Positions 6,507 to 15,415 of a stretch of DNA of 17,947 nucleotides are shown here, one piece after another. Location: positions 1-17,947 of the forward strand of contig JAEWGK010000263.1 of NCBI GenBank assembly GCA_023388385.1, read 5' to 3'. Within the stretch, counting starts at the first letter, position 1; each line of letters opens with the position of its first letter. Origin of the DNA: Actinomycetes bacterium. Lineage in GTDB: Bacteria > Actinomycetota > Actinomycetes > Mycobacteriales > Mycobacteriaceae. Below the pieces are notes generated by a model. That model worked only from the letters and a program-made list of their open reading frames with translations, did no database searches and was not told the DNA's origin. Position numbers and translations under genes: made by a program.

Positions 6507-7367
6507 CTACGCACCGGTCCCCGAGTAGCCGCCAGTGGCCGGGCGGACGTGGCGGACGTCGCCGGCGGCGACGACGTGGCGCATGCCCGAGTCCTCCACG
6601 ACCTCCAGCTCCCCGTCCGACCGGACGGACGTCGCCCGCCCCGTGAAGGACGAGCCGTCCGGCAGGTCCACGCGAACCTCGAGGCCCACCGTGACGCAGG
6701 CGTCCCGGAAGTCCGCGAGGAACCCGTCGACGTCAGAGCGCCACTGGTCCACCCGGGTCTCCAGCGCCCGGCACACGGCGACGAGCAGATCCGAGGCGTC
6801 CGGGTCCGCCACGCCCTCGAGCACCAGGGACGTCGCGTGCGGCACCGGCAGCTGCTCCCGGGTCATGAGGACGTTGAGGCCCATGCCGACGGCCATCGCC
6901 GGCGGCTCCAGCGACGCGGCCTCGACGAGGATGCCGCAGATCTTGCGGCCGCCCACGAGCACGTCGTTCGGCCACTTCACCCGCGCGTCGACGCCCGCGT
7001 GCGCCCGCAACGCATCCCGCATGGCCATTCCCGCGACCAGGGGCAGCAGGCCCAGGCGCGTCAGCGGCACGTCCTCCGGCCGCAGCAGGACGGACAGCGC
7101 GAGGTTCACCCCCGGCGGGGTCTCCCACACCCGCTGCATCCGTCCGCGGCCGGCCCGCTGGTCCACCGTGGCGACGACGGCCGGGGCCGCCGCGCCGTCG
7201 CGGAGCAAGGCCAGGCCGTCGGCGTTCGTGGAGCCGGTGGACTCCGGGAGCTCCACGCCCCAGCCCGGCAGGCTCGCCCGGACGCGGTCCGCGTCCAGCC
7301 GCAGTCCCCCCACCGGTGCGCCGGGCTCCCCCGCGCCGGTGCCGTCGATTCGCTGCTCGTCGCTCAT
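6507..7367 (-). CDS. birA: BirA, biotin-[acetyl-CoA carboxylase] ligase
   Basis: Makes biotinyl-AMP and attaches biotin to the carrier lysine of AccBC, encoded 6 kb away. The 286-residue protein has the catalytic sequence [10 protein letters not shown], the biotinyl-AMP loop [13 protein letters not shown] (the GRGRxxR motif), [21 protein letters not shown] and MGLNVLM. The C-terminal SH3-like domain includes [14 protein letters not shown]. There is no N-terminal winged-helix DNA-binding domain, so it is a group I ligase and not a repressor like E. coli BirA. ATG 7367 is chosen because TACACT lies 8 bases upstream; a start at 7397 would add ten residues with no better signal. It is divergent from dtsR1, the first carboxylase gene. 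Confidence 0.95.
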   Translation of the reverse strand: MSDEQRIDGTGAGEPGAPVGGLRLDADRVRASLPGWGVELPESTGSTNADGLALLRDGAAAPAVVATVDQRAGRGRMQRVWETPPGVNLALSVLLRPEDVPLTRLGLLPLVAGMAMRDALRAHAGVDARVKWPNDVLVGGRKICGILVEAASLEPPAMAVGMGLNVLMTREQLPVPHATSLVLEGVADPDASDLLVAVCRALETRVDQWRSDVDGFLADFRDACVTVGLEVRVDLPDGSSFTGRATSVRSDGELEVVEDSGMRHVVAAGDVRHVRPATGGYSGTGA

Positions 7368-7375
7368 GGCGCCCG

Positions 7376-7381
7376 AGTGTA
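7376..7381 (-). promoter_or_regulatory. Putative -10 box of birA
   Basis: On the minus strand TACACT ends 8 bases before the birA ATG, so the mRNA would have almost no leader. No Shine-Dalgarno is present. The box would also serve the coupled PH-like gene. Confidence 0.5.
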
Positions 7382-7496
7382 GCGGCGGCCCCGACATCGA
7401 CCGCGGGCCTGCGGCGGGGTCGCCCGGAGCCGCACTGGGCCGCCCTCGGCCGCACGTGGACGAGGCTCCAGCCACGCCACACAATGCCGCTTTCCA

Positions 7497-7512
7497 TGTG
7501 AAACATCTCACG
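7497..7512. promoter_or_regulatory. GlxR/CRP-like operator upstream of dtsR1
   Basis: TGTGAAACATCTCACG keeps nine of the ten half-site bases of the TGTGA-N6-TCACA consensus used by CRP-type regulators, including cAMP-binding GlxR of corynebacteria; only the last A is G. It lies between the divergent birA and dtsR1 genes, centred about 56 bases before the dtsR1 start. The central CA differs from the preferred TA. Binding is an inference. Confidence 0.55.
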
Positions 7513-7523
7513 CGCAGTGACGT

Positions 7524-7552
7524 TTTACTTTTTCGTCGCCAAACATTACGGT
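7524..7552 (+). promoter_or_regulatory. Candidate promoter of dtsR1 (TTTACT-17-TACGGT)
   Basis: TTTACT (7524-7529) and TACGGT (7547-7552) are 17 bases apart in a locally AT-rich patch. The -10 box ends 8 bases before the ATG at 7561, so the transcript would be close to leaderless. There is no Shine-Dalgarno. Confidence 0.5.
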
Positions 7553-7560
7553 GCACAAAC

Positions 7561-9303
7561 ATGACTCTTCCCTCATGTTTGGCCCCCGACGTCCAATCCG
7601 ACGGCTCCGCCGCCCCGGTGCGACATCCGAATTCCATCTCCGCGGAGACCTCGGCCGCCGTCCCGACGCCGCCGCGGCCGGGTGATGACGGTCCCGCGCG
7701 CCCACCGCAGACGACCGCGGCCCGCAACGAGGAGCTGCTGCGCCGCCGCGCCGAAGCCGCTGCGCCGATGGGCCCGGGAGCCCACGACAAGGTCCGCTCC
7801 GACGGCCGCATGACCAACCGCGACCGGCTGGATCACCTGCTCGACGAAGGCTCCTTCGTCGAATTCGACGCCCTGGCCCGCCACCGCACGGAGGCCTTCG
7901 GCATGGGCGCGCGCCGCCCGGCGACCGACGGCATCGTCACCGGCTGGGGCACCGTCGACGGCCGCGAAGTCTGCGTGTTCTCCCAGGACGGCACCGTCTT
8001 CGGCGGCGCCCTGGGCGAGGTCTATGGCGAGAAGATGGTGAAGCTGCAGGAGTTCGCCATCGCCACCCGCCGGCCCATCATCGGGCTCTACGAGGGCGCC
8101 GGCGCCCGCATCCAGGACGGCGCGGTCTCCCTGGACTACATCGCGCGGACTTTCCGCTCGAACGTCCTGGCCTCCGGCGTCGTACCACAGATCTCCGTCA
8201 TCTTCGGCGCGTGTGCCGGCGGCAACGCCTATTCCCCCGCCCTCACGGACTTCACGGTGATGGTCCGCGATTCCTCGCGGATGTTCGTCACCGGCCCGGA
8301 CGTCATCAAGACCGTCACCGGAGAGATCATCAGCCAGCACGAGCTCGGCGGCGCCGACGCCCACATGACGCTCGGCGGCACGACCCACTACACCGCCGAC
8401 AGCGAGGCCGACGCCCTGGACTGGGTCGCCGACCTGCTCGATCACCTACCGGACCACAACGAGGCCCCGGTGCCGCCGGGCCCGGGTGCCGGTGCGTCGC
8501 TCGACCCCGCCTGGTCCGAGCCTGGTGAGGCCGACCTCGCGCTCGACTCCCTCATCCCCGACTCCGCGTCGACCCCGTACGACGTGCGCGACGTCATCCG
8601 CGCACTCACCGACGACGGCGATCACCTGGAGATCCAGGCCGACCGCGCGGAGAACGTCGTCGTCTCGTTCGGCCGCATCGACGGCAGGTCGGTCGGATTC
8701 GTCGCCAACCAGCCGCTGCACTTCGCGGGCTGCCTGGACATCGACGCGGCGGAGAAGGCAGCCCGCTTCATCCGCACGTGCGACGCCTTCGGCATCCCGA
8801 TCGTCCTGCTCGTCGACGTCCCGGGGTTCCTGCCGGGCGCCGACCAGGAGCACGGCGGCATCCTGCGCCGCGGCGCGAAGCTGCTCTACGCCTACGCGGA
8901 GGCCTCGGTGCCGAAGATCACCGTCGCCATGCGCAAGGCCTACGGCGGCGCGTACTGCGTGATGGGATCGAAGGGCCTCGGCGCAGACGTGAACCTGGCC
9001 TGGCCGACCGCCCAGATCGCCGTCATGGGAGCGCAGGGCGCCGTCGGCTTCCTGCACCGCCGCGAGATCCGCGCCGCCGTCGACGACGGCTGGACCGAGG
9101 AGGAGGTCGCCGCGCTCATCGCACGACGCGAGCAGGAGTACGAGGACCACATGCTCAACCCGTGGAACGCCGCCGAGCGCGGCCTCATCGACGAGGTCAT
9201 CCTGCCGTCGGAGACCCGCGGCCGGGTCGCCCGCCACCTGCGCCTGCTCGCCGGCAAACGCGTGCCGAGGCCGGCGCGGAAGCACGGCAACATCCCGCTG
9301 TAG
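7561..9303 (+). CDS. dtsR1: AccD1/DtsR1-like acyl-CoA carboxylase beta subunit
   Basis: Carboxyltransferase that moves CO2 from biotin on AccBC to acetyl-CoA (by analogy to C. glutamicum DtsR1/AccD1), giving malonyl-CoA for fatty acid synthase. The 580-residue protein has both crotonase-like halves: [31 protein letters not shown] (about 177-187), oxyanion segment GACAGGNAY (about 217-225), DVPGFLPG and [15 protein letters not shown] (about 460-474). Variants such as [20 protein letters not shown] and RPARKHGN at the end match DtsR1 rather than DtsR2. It is about 37 residues longer than C. glutamicum DtsR1 because of a Pro/Ala-rich N-terminal extension. ATG 7561 fits the promoter. It is the first gene after birA, as in C. 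glutamicum. Confidence 0.92.
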   Translation: MTLPSCLAPDVQSDGSAAPVRHPNSISAETSAAVPTPPRPGDDGPARPPQTTAARNEELLRRRAEAAAPMGPGAHDKVRSDGRMTNRDRLDHLLDEGSFVEFDALARHRTEAFGMGARRPATDGIVTGWGTVDGREVCVFSQDGTVFGGALGEVYGEKMVKLQEFAIATRRPIIGLYEGAGARIQDGAVSLDYIARTFRSNVLASGVVPQISVIFGACAGGNAYSPALTDFTVMVRDSSRMFVTGPDVIKTVTGEIISQHELGGADAHMTLGGTTHYTADSEADALDWVADLLDHLPDHNEAPVPPGPGAGASLDPAWSEPGEADLALDSLIPDSASTPYDVRDVIRALTDDGDHLEIQADRAENVVVSFGRIDGRSVGFVANQPLHFAGCLDIDAAEKAARFIRTCDAFGIPIVLLVDVPGFLPGADQEHGGILRRGAKLLYAYAEASVPKITVAMRKAYGGAYCVMGSKGLGADVNLAWPTAQIAVMGAQGAVGFLHRREIRAAVDDGWTEEEVAALIARREQEYEDHMLNPWNAAERGLIDEVILPSETRGRVARHLRLLAGKRVPRPARKHGNIPL

Positions 9304-9374
9304 CCCGCCGGGCAGCCCGGGGCGTCGCCACGCGCTCCTCGGGCACGCCGAACGCGCGCCGCGACGACGACCGC

Positions 9375-9395
9375 GCCACCCCCGCCGGGGGTGGC
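9375..9395 (+). terminator. Hairpin terminator candidate after dtsR1
   Basis: GCCACCCCC (9375-9383) and GGGGGTGGC (9387-9395) form a perfect 9-bp stem with a GCC loop, about 70 bases after the dtsR1 stop. There is no T tract. It would separate dtsR1 from dtsR2. Confidence 0.55.
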
Positions 9396-9456
9396 CGCGA
9401 CCGGCCCCTCGCCGCACGACGGACTCCGCGCGCGCCCGATTACCCCGCCCGATCCC

Positions 9457-9501
9457 CCGGAGGTTCTCGCCGACCATCCCCCGTTAACGGGGGACCTCCG
9501 G
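9457..9501. promoter_or_regulatory. Nested palindrome over the dtsR2 promoter
   Basis: TCCCCCGTTAACGGGGGA at 9477-9494 is a perfect 18-base palindrome. It lies inside a second inverted repeat, CCGGAGGT at 9457-9464 and ACCTCCGG at 9494-9501. The inner palindrome covers the place where the -35 would lie for the TAGAAT box at 9511, which is typical of a repressor operator. I do not know the regulator. Confidence 0.55.
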
Positions 9502-9510
9502 ATTCCGCCG

Positions 9511-9516
9511 TAGAAT
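9511..9516 (+). promoter_or_regulatory. -10 box of dtsR2 (TAGAAT)
   Basis: TAGAAT is the best match to the actinobacterial -10 in the window and lies 7 bases before the ATG at 9524. The transcript is therefore likely leaderless; no Shine-Dalgarno is present. The -35 region is covered by a palindrome. Confidence 0.6.
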
Positions 9517-9523
9517 CGCAACC

Positions 9524-11152
9524 ATGACGACTGCCGCAACCGACACCCCCAGCACCGAGGTGGCCAAGAACACCACCGCGGGCAAGCTCGCGGACCTTCG
9601 CGCGCGCCTCGCGGAGACCCAGGCCCCCATGGGCGAGAAGGCCATCCAGAAGGTCCACGACAAGGGCAAGCTCACCGCGCGCGAGCGCATCGAGTTCCTG
9701 CTCGACGACGGCTCCTTCGTCGAGATCGACGCCCTCGCCCGCCACCGCTCCAAGAACTTCGGCCTCGACGCAAAGCGACCCGTCACCGACGGTGTCGTGA
9801 CCGGCTACGGCACGATCGACGGCCGCAAGGTCTGCGTCTTCTCCCAGGACGGCGCGATCTTCGGCGGTGCGCTCGGCGAGGTCTACGGCGAGAAGATCGT
9901 GAAGATCATGGATCTGGCGATCAAGACCGGCGTGCCGATCATCGGCATCAACGAGGGCGCCGGCGCCCGCATCCAGGAGGGCGTCGTCTCTCTCGGCCTG
10001 TACTCCCAGATCTTCTTCCGCAACACCCAGGCCTCCGGCGTCATCCCGCAGATCTCGCTCATCATGGGCGCCTGCGCCGGCGGCCACGTCTACTCCCCGG
10101 CCCTGACCGACTTCATCGTCATGGTCGACGGCACCTCCAAGATGTTCATCACCGGCCCGGACGTCATCAAGACCGTCACGGGCGAGGAGGTCACGCAGGA
10201 GGAGCTCGGCGGCGCCGGCACGCACATGTCCACGTCGGGCACGTCGCACTACACCGCCGCGGACGACGAAGACGCGCTGTCCTTCGTCCAGGAGCTCGTC
10301 AGCTACCTGCCGTCCAACAACCGCGCGGAGGCTCCGCGGACGGAGGCCGACATCATGGAGGGCTCCATCGCGGACAACATCACCGAGACGGACCTCGAGC
10401 TCGACACCATCATCCCGGATTCCCCGAACCAGCCGTACGACATCAAGGAAGTCATCACCAGGATCTCCGACGACGGCGACTTCCTGGAGATCCAGGAGGA
10501 CTACGCGCAGAACGTCGTCGTCGGCTTCGGCCGCATCGAGGGCCGCTCCGTCGGCTTCGTCGCCAACCAGCCGATCCAGTTCGCCGGCTGCCTGGACATC
10601 AAGGCGGCCGAGAAGGCCGCCCGCTTCGTCCGCACCTGCGACGCGTTCAACATCCCGATCATCATGCTCGTCGACGTCCCGGGCTTCCTGCCGGGCACGT
10701 CCCAGGAGTTCGACGGCATCATCCGCCGCGGCGCGAAGCTGCTGTACGCCTACGCGGAGGCGACGGTCGGCAAGATCACCGTCATCACCCGCAAGGCCTA
10801 TGGCGGCGCGTACTGCGTCATGGGCTCCAAGGACATGGGCGCCGACATCTGCCTGGCGTGGCCGACCGCCCAGATCGCCGTCATGGGCGCCTCCGGCGCC
10901 GTCGGCTTCGTCTACCGCAAGGAGATCCGCGCGGCCGCCGAAGCCGGCGAGGACCCGGTGGCCGTGCAGAAGAAGTACGAGCAGGAGTACGAGGACACCC
11001 TGGTCAACCCGTACGTCGCCGCCGAGCGAGGCTTCGTCGACGCGGTCATCCCGCCGTCGGAGACCCGCGGCCAGATCATCGAGGGCCTGCGCCTGCTCGA
11101 CCGCAAGGTCGTCAACGTGCCCGCCAAGAAGCATGGGAACATTCCGCTGTGA
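9524..11152 (+). CDS. dtsR2: DtsR2-like (AccD2) acyl-CoA carboxylase beta subunit
   Basis: A second carboxyltransferase of 542 residues, paralogous to the upstream gene. In C. glutamicum the counterpart works with AccD3, AccBC and AccE to carboxylate long-chain acyl-CoA for mycolic acid condensation. Diagnostic DtsR2 wording includes [39 protein letters not shown] (about 140-157), [12 protein letters not shown] (about 181-192), [26 protein letters not shown] and the end [14 protein letters not shown]. The C-terminal half has [20 protein letters not shown] and [14 protein letters not shown] (about 424-437). The stop overlaps the next start as GTGA, so accE is coupled to it. It has its own -10 box, so it is probably transcribed apart from dtsR1. 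Confidence 0.94.
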   Translation: MTTAATDTPSTEVAKNTTAGKLADLRARLAETQAPMGEKAIQKVHDKGKLTARERIEFLLDDGSFVEIDALARHRSKNFGLDAKRPVTDGVVTGYGTIDGRKVCVFSQDGAIFGGALGEVYGEKIVKIMDLAIKTGVPIIGINEGAGARIQEGVVSLGLYSQIFFRNTQASGVIPQISLIMGACAGGHVYSPALTDFIVMVDGTSKMFITGPDVIKTVTGEEVTQEELGGAGTHMSTSGTSHYTAADDEDALSFVQELVSYLPSNNRAEAPRTEADIMEGSIADNITETDLELDTIIPDSPNQPYDIKEVITRISDDGDFLEIQEDYAQNVVVGFGRIEGRSVGFVANQPIQFAGCLDIKAAEKAARFVRTCDAFNIPIIMLVDVPGFLPGTSQEFDGIIRRGAKLLYAYAEATVGKITVITRKAYGGAYCVMGSKDMGADICLAWPTAQIAVMGASGAVGFVYRKEIRAAAEAGEDPVAVQKKYEQEYEDTLVNPYVAAERGFVDAVIPPSETRGQIIEGLRLLDRKVVNVPAKKHGNIPL

Positions 11153-11400
11153 CCGAGACCAACATGCCCGAGACCGACGCCCCGGAGACCGAGAAGAAGC
11201 CGTTCCTCACGGTCCTGTCCGGTAACCCGACTCCGCAGCAGACGGCGGCGCTGACCGTGCTGTTCGCGGGCCTCGCCAATGGCGCGGCCGCCGCGTCCGG
11301 CCCCACCGGTCCCCGCAACCAGTGGGGCCGCTACGAGGACGGGTTCCACCGCCCGACGAGCTACAGCCCGTCGAGCTTCATGAACGTCCAGTTCTACTGA
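11149..11400 (+). CDS. accE: AccE, acyl-CoA carboxylase epsilon subunit
   Basis: Small non-catalytic subunit that joins and stabilises the AccBC-AccD complexes of actinobacteria. It has 83 residues: an acidic Thr/Glu/Pro-rich lead, [20 protein letters not shown] (24-residue core with [11 protein letters not shown]), then [16 protein letters not shown] and SFMNVQFY at the end. The core GNP...AAL..LFAGLA and the terminal W.R......F.P..SF pattern fit the AccE family. The GTG start at 11149 overlaps the dtsR2 stop (GTGA); ATG 11164 would give 78 residues and is possible. It is followed by a hairpin, so dtsR2-accE form one unit. AccE is easily missed because of its size. Confidence 0.88.
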   Translation: MTETNMPETDAPETEKKPFLTVLSGNPTPQQTAALTVLFAGLANGAAAASGPTGPRNQWGRYEDGFHRPTSYSPSSFMNVQFY

Positions 11401-11405
11401 TCCGC

Positions 11406-11426
11406 CGGCCGGGTCCCTCCCGGCCG
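11406..11426 (+). terminator. Terminator hairpin after dtsR2-accE
   Basis: CGGCCGGG (11406-11413) and CCCGGCCG (11419-11426) form a perfect 8-bp stem with a TCCCT loop, starting 6 bases after the accE stop. There is no T tract. The next gene has its own -10 box. Confidence 0.6.
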
Positions 11427-11484
11427 TACCCGGACCCGTCGCGGCAGCGGCGCCGGCGCGACACGCCGCGCCTTCGCCGGGCGC

Positions 11485-11490
11485 TACCCT
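11485..11490 (+). promoter_or_regulatory. Putative -10 box of maf
   Basis: TACCCT ends 6 bases before the maf ATG, again the leaderless spacing. The surrounding DNA is GC-rich and no -35 is evident, so the evidence is the repeated pattern only. Confidence 0.4.
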
Positions 11491-11496
11491 GGCCGC

Positions 11497-12183
11497 ATGC
11501 CCGCGATGGTCCTCGCCTCCAGCTCCCCGTCCCGCCTGATGGTCCTGCGCAACGCCGGCGTCGAGCCGGTCATCGTCCCGCCGGACGTCGACGAGGACGC
11601 GATCCTCGCCCGCATGGCGGGCGCCGGCCCCGCGGAGACGGTGACGGCGCTCGCCCGCGCGAAGTCCGCGGCGGCCGCCGCCGGCGCCCGGGAGGCCGCC
11701 GCCCGCGCCATCGCCGCCGACGGGGGCGACGCGGCCGCGGAGGACGTCGTCGTCGTGGCGTGCGACTCCATGCTCCTCCTCGACGGCGAGCTGTCCGGCA
11801 AGCCGCGCACGGAGGACGAGTGCGTGCGCCGCTGGCGAGCCCAGCGCGGCCGGGAGGCGGAGCTGGTCACCGGCCACTGCCTGACGTGGTTGCCCGCCGG
11901 CGGCCGGGAGCCGCGCACGGAGGCCGCCGCGGTGCGGGCGACCGTGCGCTTCGGCGAGCCGTCCGACGCGGACGTCGCCGCCTACGCCGCCTCCGGAGAG
12001 CCGCTGGGCTGCGCCGGGGCGTTCACGCTGGAGGCGCTCGGCGGCTGGTTCATCGACGGCGTCGACGGCGACCCGTCGAACGTGCTCGGCCTGTCGCTGC
12101 CGCACCTGCGGCGCACGCTGGCGGGCTGGGGGCTGGACGTCTCCGCCTTCTGGAATACGGCCTCCGGGGCGGCGCGCGCGTAG
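11497..12183 (+). CDS. maf: Maf-like nucleoside triphosphate pyrophosphatase
   Basis: House-cleaning enzyme that hydrolyses non-standard or modified nucleotides to monophosphates, and is linked in some bacteria to septum arrest. The 228-residue protein starts [21 protein letters not shown], the conserved S-S-P-R nucleotide site (usually ASASPRR). Further on are [19 protein letters not shown], with the catalytic Asp, and [21 protein letters not shown] followed by [15 protein letters not shown], the usual Maf C-terminus. An Ala-rich stretch near residues 57-75 looks like an insertion. It could act on dTTP/UTP or on m7GTP; I cannot tell which. Its place between accE and the sulfurtransferase is as I recall for C. 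glutamicum. Confidence 0.88.
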   Translation: MPAMVLASSSPSRLMVLRNAGVEPVIVPPDVDEDAILARMAGAGPAETVTALARAKSAAAAAGAREAAARAIAADGGDAAAEDVVVVACDSMLLLDGELSGKPRTEDECVRRWRAQRGREAELVTGHCLTWLPAGGREPRTEAAAVRATVRFGEPSDADVAAYAASGEPLGCAGAFTLEALGGWFIDGVDGDPSNVLGLSLPHLRRTLAGWGLDVSAFWNTASGAARA

Positions 12184-12258
12184 GGAACCGCACGCGGGCG
12201 CGGCGGAGGCGGACGGCCCGGCCCCGCCCGCGTTTCCGCGAATCGCACCCCGGCGGAA

Positions 12259-12264
12259 TAGGCT
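12259..12264 (+). promoter_or_regulatory. Putative -10 box of the sulfurtransferase gene
   Basis: TAGGCT occurs 58 bases before the ATG at 12323, so unlike most genes here this one would have a real leader. AAGGAGAT at 12303-12310 and GGAG at 12313-12316 offer two possible ribosome binding sites. Confidence 0.35.
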
Positions 12265-12322
12265 GGAGGCAACCGACCGACCGCGGCGCCCGCAGGCGCG
12301 ACAAGGAGATCCGGAGACGACG

Positions 12323-13234
12323 ATGGCGGCCCCGCACGACCCGCACCCGCAGTTCCAGCAGTACGCCCACCCCGAGCGGCTCGTGTCCAGCTCGTGGCTC
12401 GCCGCGCGACTGGGCACCCCCGGCCTGCGCGTGGTGGAGTCCGACGAGGACGCGCTGCTCTACGACATCGGGCACATCCCGGGCGCCGTGCGCATCGACT
12501 GGCACGCGGACCTCAACGACCCGATCCAGCGCGACTACATCGACGCGGAGGCGTTCGCGGAGCTCATGCGCTCGAAGGGCATCTCGCGCGACGACACCGT
12601 GGTCGTCTACGGCGACAAGTCCAACTGGTGGGCGGCGTACACGCTGTGGGTCTTCGAGCTGTTCGGCCACCCTGACGTGCGCCTGCTCAACGGCGGCCGC
12701 GACGCGTGGATGACGGAGGAGCGCGACACCAGCTTCGAGGTCCCGGAGTACCCGCGCACCGACTACCCGGTCGTGGAACGCGACGACGCCGCCCAGCGCG
12801 CGTTCGCCCCGGACGTGTTCGCGGCGCTCGGCACGGCGGCGCTCATCGACGTGCGCACCCCGGAGGAGTACACGGGCAACCGCACCCACATGGTCGACTA
12901 TCCGCAGGAGGGCGTGCTGCGCGGGGGGCACATCCCCACAGCGGTCAACGTGCCGTGGAACCAGTCGGTGCACCCGAACTCGCGGTTCCGCTCCCGCGAG
13001 GACCTGGAGGCCATCTACGCGCCGGTGCTGGAGGCCGAGGGCGACGACCGCGACACCATCGTCTACTGCCGCATCGGCGAGCGCTCGGCGCACACATGGT
13101 TCGTGCTCCACCACCTGCTGGGCGTCGACCGCGTGCGCAACTACGACGGCTCCTGGGTCGAGTGGGGCAACATGATCCGCGTGCCCATCGCCCGCGGAGA
13201 CGAGCCGGGGGACGTCCCCGGCCGCCCCGCGTGA
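12323..13234 (+). CDS. Thiosulfate/3-mercaptopyruvate sulfurtransferase, tandem rhodanese
   Basis: A 303-residue enzyme with two rhodanese domains that transfers sulfur from thiosulfate (or mercaptopyruvate) to cyanide or thiol acceptors. The first domain (about 20-135) has [14 protein letters not shown] where the active Cys would be, so it is inactive, as usual. The second (about 160-290) has [13 protein letters not shown] with the active Cys at residue 249; the CRIGERS loop is typical of actinobacterial thiosulfate sulfurtransferases (SseA/CysA/ThtR type). RBS-like AAGGAG and GGAG precede the ATG at 12323. It lies between maf and accBC, as I recall for C. glutamicum. There is no sign of decay. 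Confidence 0.9.
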   Translation: MAAPHDPHPQFQQYAHPERLVSSSWLAARLGTPGLRVVESDEDALLYDIGHIPGAVRIDWHADLNDPIQRDYIDAEAFAELMRSKGISRDDTVVVYGDKSNWWAAYTLWVFELFGHPDVRLLNGGRDAWMTEERDTSFEVPEYPRTDYPVVERDDAAQRAFAPDVFAALGTAALIDVRTPEEYTGNRTHMVDYPQEGVLRGGHIPTAVNVPWNQSVHPNSRFRSREDLEAIYAPVLEAEGDDRDTIVYCRIGERSAHTWFVLHHLLGVDRVRNYDGSWVEWGNMIRVPIARGDEPGDVPGRPA

Positions 13235-13557
13235 CGACGGACCCCGCACCCTCCCGGCCGCCCCGCCGATGACCGGCGGAGGCTCCGCCCGCGCCTCCCC
13301 CGCGCCACCCCCGCCCGCGCCCCCGTTTCCGCGGGGCCGCGGGCCCGTTCATTCCCGGGCCATACATATTGAACGCCGATCAGCCCCGTCGGCCACCCCT
13401 GGCACGGGGTGACGCGGGAGCTCCCCCCGGGACGTCCTGTGCAACAATGGACGCGTTGGGTCATCCCCTCGCGACCGACGGGGATCCCAGTGTTTTGTCG
13501 CACCACAACTCGATCGAGAGAACAGGGCGGAACCGGCCCGGCCAGGACCGGGAGCAC

Positions 13558-13576
13558 GCCCCGCGCACCGCGGGGC
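13558..13576 (+). promoter_or_regulatory. 5' leader hairpin of accBC
   Basis: A perfect 8-bp stem, GCCCCGCG/CGCGGGGC, with a CAC loop lies 20 bases before the AGGAGG site. It could affect translation or mRNA stability. There is no known riboswitch pattern that I recognise. Confidence 0.4.
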
Positions 13577-13596
13577 ACGCCGTTCGCCACGAAAAC

Positions 13597-13602
13597 AGGA
13601 GG
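13597..13602 (+). promoter_or_regulatory. Shine-Dalgarno of accBC
   Basis: AGGAGG, the perfect complement of 16S rRNA, lies 5 bases before GTG 13608. It sets the start and contrasts with the missing ribosome sites of the neighbouring genes. Confidence 0.85.
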
Positions 13603-13607
13603 GTTTC

Positions 13608-15389
13608 GTGTCCACTCATCCCACCGGAAAGATCACGAAGGTCCTCGTCGCCAACCGCGGCGAGATCGCCGTGCGCGTCATCCGCGCCGCGAAGGACGCC
13701 GGCATCCCGTCGGTCGCCGTCTACGCGGACCCCGACAAGGACGCGCCGTTCGTGACCATGGCCGACGAGGCGTTCGCCCTGGGAGGCTCCACCTCGGCCG
13801 ATTCCTACCTGGTCTTCGACAAGATCCTGGACGCCGCGAAGAAGTCCGGCGCCAACGCGATCCACCCGGGCTACGGCTTCCTGTCGGAGAACGGCGACTT
13901 CGCCGAGGCCGTCGAGAACGCCGGACTCATCTGGATCGGCCCGTCGCCGGAGTCCATCCGCGCACTGGGCGACAAGGTCACGGCCCGCCACATCGCCCTG
14001 AAGGCGAACGCGCCGATGGCCCCGGGCACCAAGGAGCCGGTGAAGGACGCGACCGAGGTCGTGAAGTTCGCGGAGGAGCACGGTCTGCCCATCGCCATCA
14101 AGGCCGCCTTCGGCGGCGGCGGCCGCGGCATGAAGGTCGCCCACACGATGGACGAGGTCGAGGACCTGTTCGAGTCCGCCGTGCGTGAGGCGACCGCCGC
14201 CTTCGGCCGCGGCGAGTGCTTCGTCGAGCGCTATCTGGACAAGGCGCGCCACGTCGAGTGCCAGGTCGTCGCCGACCAGCACGGCAACGTCATCGTCGCC
14301 TCCACCCGCGACTGCTCCCTGCAGCGCCGCTTCCAGAAGCTGGTCGAGGAGGCCCCGGCCCCGTTCCTCACCGAGGAGCAGGACCAGCGCCTGCGCGAGT
14401 CCGCAAAGGCCATCTGCAAGGAGGCCGGCTACTACGGCGCCGGCACGGTCGAGTACATGATCGGCAGCGACGGCCTCATCTCCTTCCTCGAGGTCAACAC
14501 CCGCCTGCAAGTCGAGCACCCGGTCACCGAGGAGATCACGGGCCTGGACCTGGTCCGCGAGCAGTTCCGCATCGCCGAGGGCGGCGAGATCTCCGTCAAG
14601 GAGGATCCGGAGTACAACGGCCACGCCTTCGAGTTCCGCATCAACGGCGAGGACGCGGGCACCAACTTCATGCCGGCACCGGGCACCATCACCACGTACT
14701 CCGAGCCGTCCGGCCCGGGCGTCCGCATGGACTCCGGCGTCCGCGAGGGCGACGTCATCGGCGGCCAATTCGACTCGATGCTGGCGAAGCTCATCGTCTG
14801 GGGCAAGGACCGCGACGAGGCGCTGCGCCGCTCCGCCCGGGCGCTCGCCGAGTACAAGGTCGAGGGCCTGGCCACCGTCATCCCGTTCCATCGCCACATC
14901 GTCGAGAACCCGGCGTTCGTGGGCGACGGCGAGAAGTTCGACGTCTACACGAAGTGGATCGAGGAGGAGTGGGAGAACCCGATCGAGCCCTACGCCGGCG
15001 GCGCCGACGCCGACGAGGACGAGCAGGTCCCGTCCCAGAAGGTCGTCGTCGAGATCGACGGCCGCCGCGTCGAGGTCGCCCTGCCGGGTGACCTGGCCCT
15101 GGGCGGCGGCGCCGCAGGTGGCGCCCGCAAGAAGGCCAAGAAGAAGCGCTCCGGCGGCTCCAAGAAGGCCGCGTCCGGCGATGCGGTCGTGGCGCCGATG
15201 CAGGGCACCGTCATCAAGGTCCAGGTCGAGGAGGGCCAGGAGGTCGCGGAGGGCGACACCGTCGTCGTCCTCGAGGCCATGAAGATGGAGAACCCGGTGA
15301 AGGCGCACAAGGCCGGCACGGTTACCGGCCTGGCCGCCGAGGCCGGCCAGGGCATCGGCAAGGGCGACGTGCTGCTCGAGATCAAGTAG
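13608..15389 (+). CDS. accBC: AccBC, biotin carboxylase and biotin carrier protein fusion
   Basis: Alpha subunit shared by the acyl-CoA carboxylases: it carboxylates its own biotin with ATP and bicarbonate and hands CO2 to the AccD subunits. The 593-residue protein starts with [20 protein letters not shown] (biotin carboxylase fold) and [10 protein letters not shown]. It has the ATP-grasp Gly-rich loop [11 protein letters not shown] (about 167-177), [14 protein letters not shown], and [14 protein letters not shown] (about 295-308). A Lys-rich linker (about 505-521) leads to the carrier domain, where EAMKMENP holds the biotin-accepting lysine near residue 559. The start codon is GTG with a perfect Shine-Dalgarno. 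Length and domain order are normal for AccBC, and no beta subunit lies next to it. Confidence 0.96.
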   Translation: MSTHPTGKITKVLVANRGEIAVRVIRAAKDAGIPSVAVYADPDKDAPFVTMADEAFALGGSTSADSYLVFDKILDAAKKSGANAIHPGYGFLSENGDFAEAVENAGLIWIGPSPESIRALGDKVTARHIALKANAPMAPGTKEPVKDATEVVKFAEEHGLPIAIKAAFGGGGRGMKVAHTMDEVEDLFESAVREATAAFGRGECFVERYLDKARHVECQVVADQHGNVIVASTRDCSLQRRFQKLVEEAPAPFLTEEQDQRLRESAKAICKEAGYYGAGTVEYMIGSDGLISFLEVNTRLQVEHPVTEEITGLDLVREQFRIAEGGEISVKEDPEYNGHAFEFRINGEDAGTNFMPAPGTITTYSEPSGPGVRMDSGVREGDVIGGQFDSMLAKLIVWGKDRDEALRRSARALAEYKVEGLATVIPFHRHIVENPAFVGDGEKFDVYTKWIEEEWENPIEPYAGGADADEDEQVPSQKVVVEIDGRRVEVALPGDLALGGGAAGGARKKAKKKRSGGSKKAASGDAVVAPMQGTVIKVQVEEGQEVAEGDTVVVLEAMKMENPVKAHKAGTVTGLAAEAGQGIGKGDVLLEIK

Positions 15390-15415
15390 CCGCCCACCCG
15401 ACAGAAGCCCGCCCC

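Larger units (their letters stand above)
13235..13607 (+). other. 373-base gap between sulfurtransferase and accBC: structured leader
   Basis: No protein gene with a credible start is visible. The first part holds GC-rich dyads (CCCCG/CGGGG at 13321-13336 and GGCCCG/CGGGCC at 13342-13361), which may end transcription of the upstream gene, and the AT-rich patch CATACATATT. Next comes a possible extended -10, TGCAACAAT at 13440-13448. This would give a leader of about 150 bases. The leader has hairpins ATCCCC/GGGGAT (13463-13485) and GCCCCGCG/CGCGGGGC (13558-13576) before a strong Shine-Dalgarno. A small reading frame starting at ATG 13447 lacks a ribosome site and runs into accBC out of frame; I do not call it. 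Confidence 0.5.

Noticed and set aside
9440..11134. 564-codon open frame on the minus strand opposite dtsR2
   Set aside because: It is antisense to a protein with complete carboxyltransferase motifs. Its product is a run of Asp/Gly/Ala/Val/Leu with no motif, as GC-rich antisense frames give.
7561..11152. Assembly duplication of one AccD gene
   Set aside because: The two copies differ along their full length with consistent DtsR1-type and DtsR2-type wording, and the tandem pair is known in C. glutamicum.
13447..13607. Small upstream reading frame in the accBC leader
   Set aside because: It has no Shine-Dalgarno, no recognisable peptide, and runs into accBC out of frame; TGCAACAAT before it would also place its ATG at the promoter.
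13461..15308. 615-codon open frame on the minus strand opposite accBC
   Set aside because: Same shadow effect: it mirrors the codon bias of AccBC, lacks a ribosome site and has no recognisable domain.
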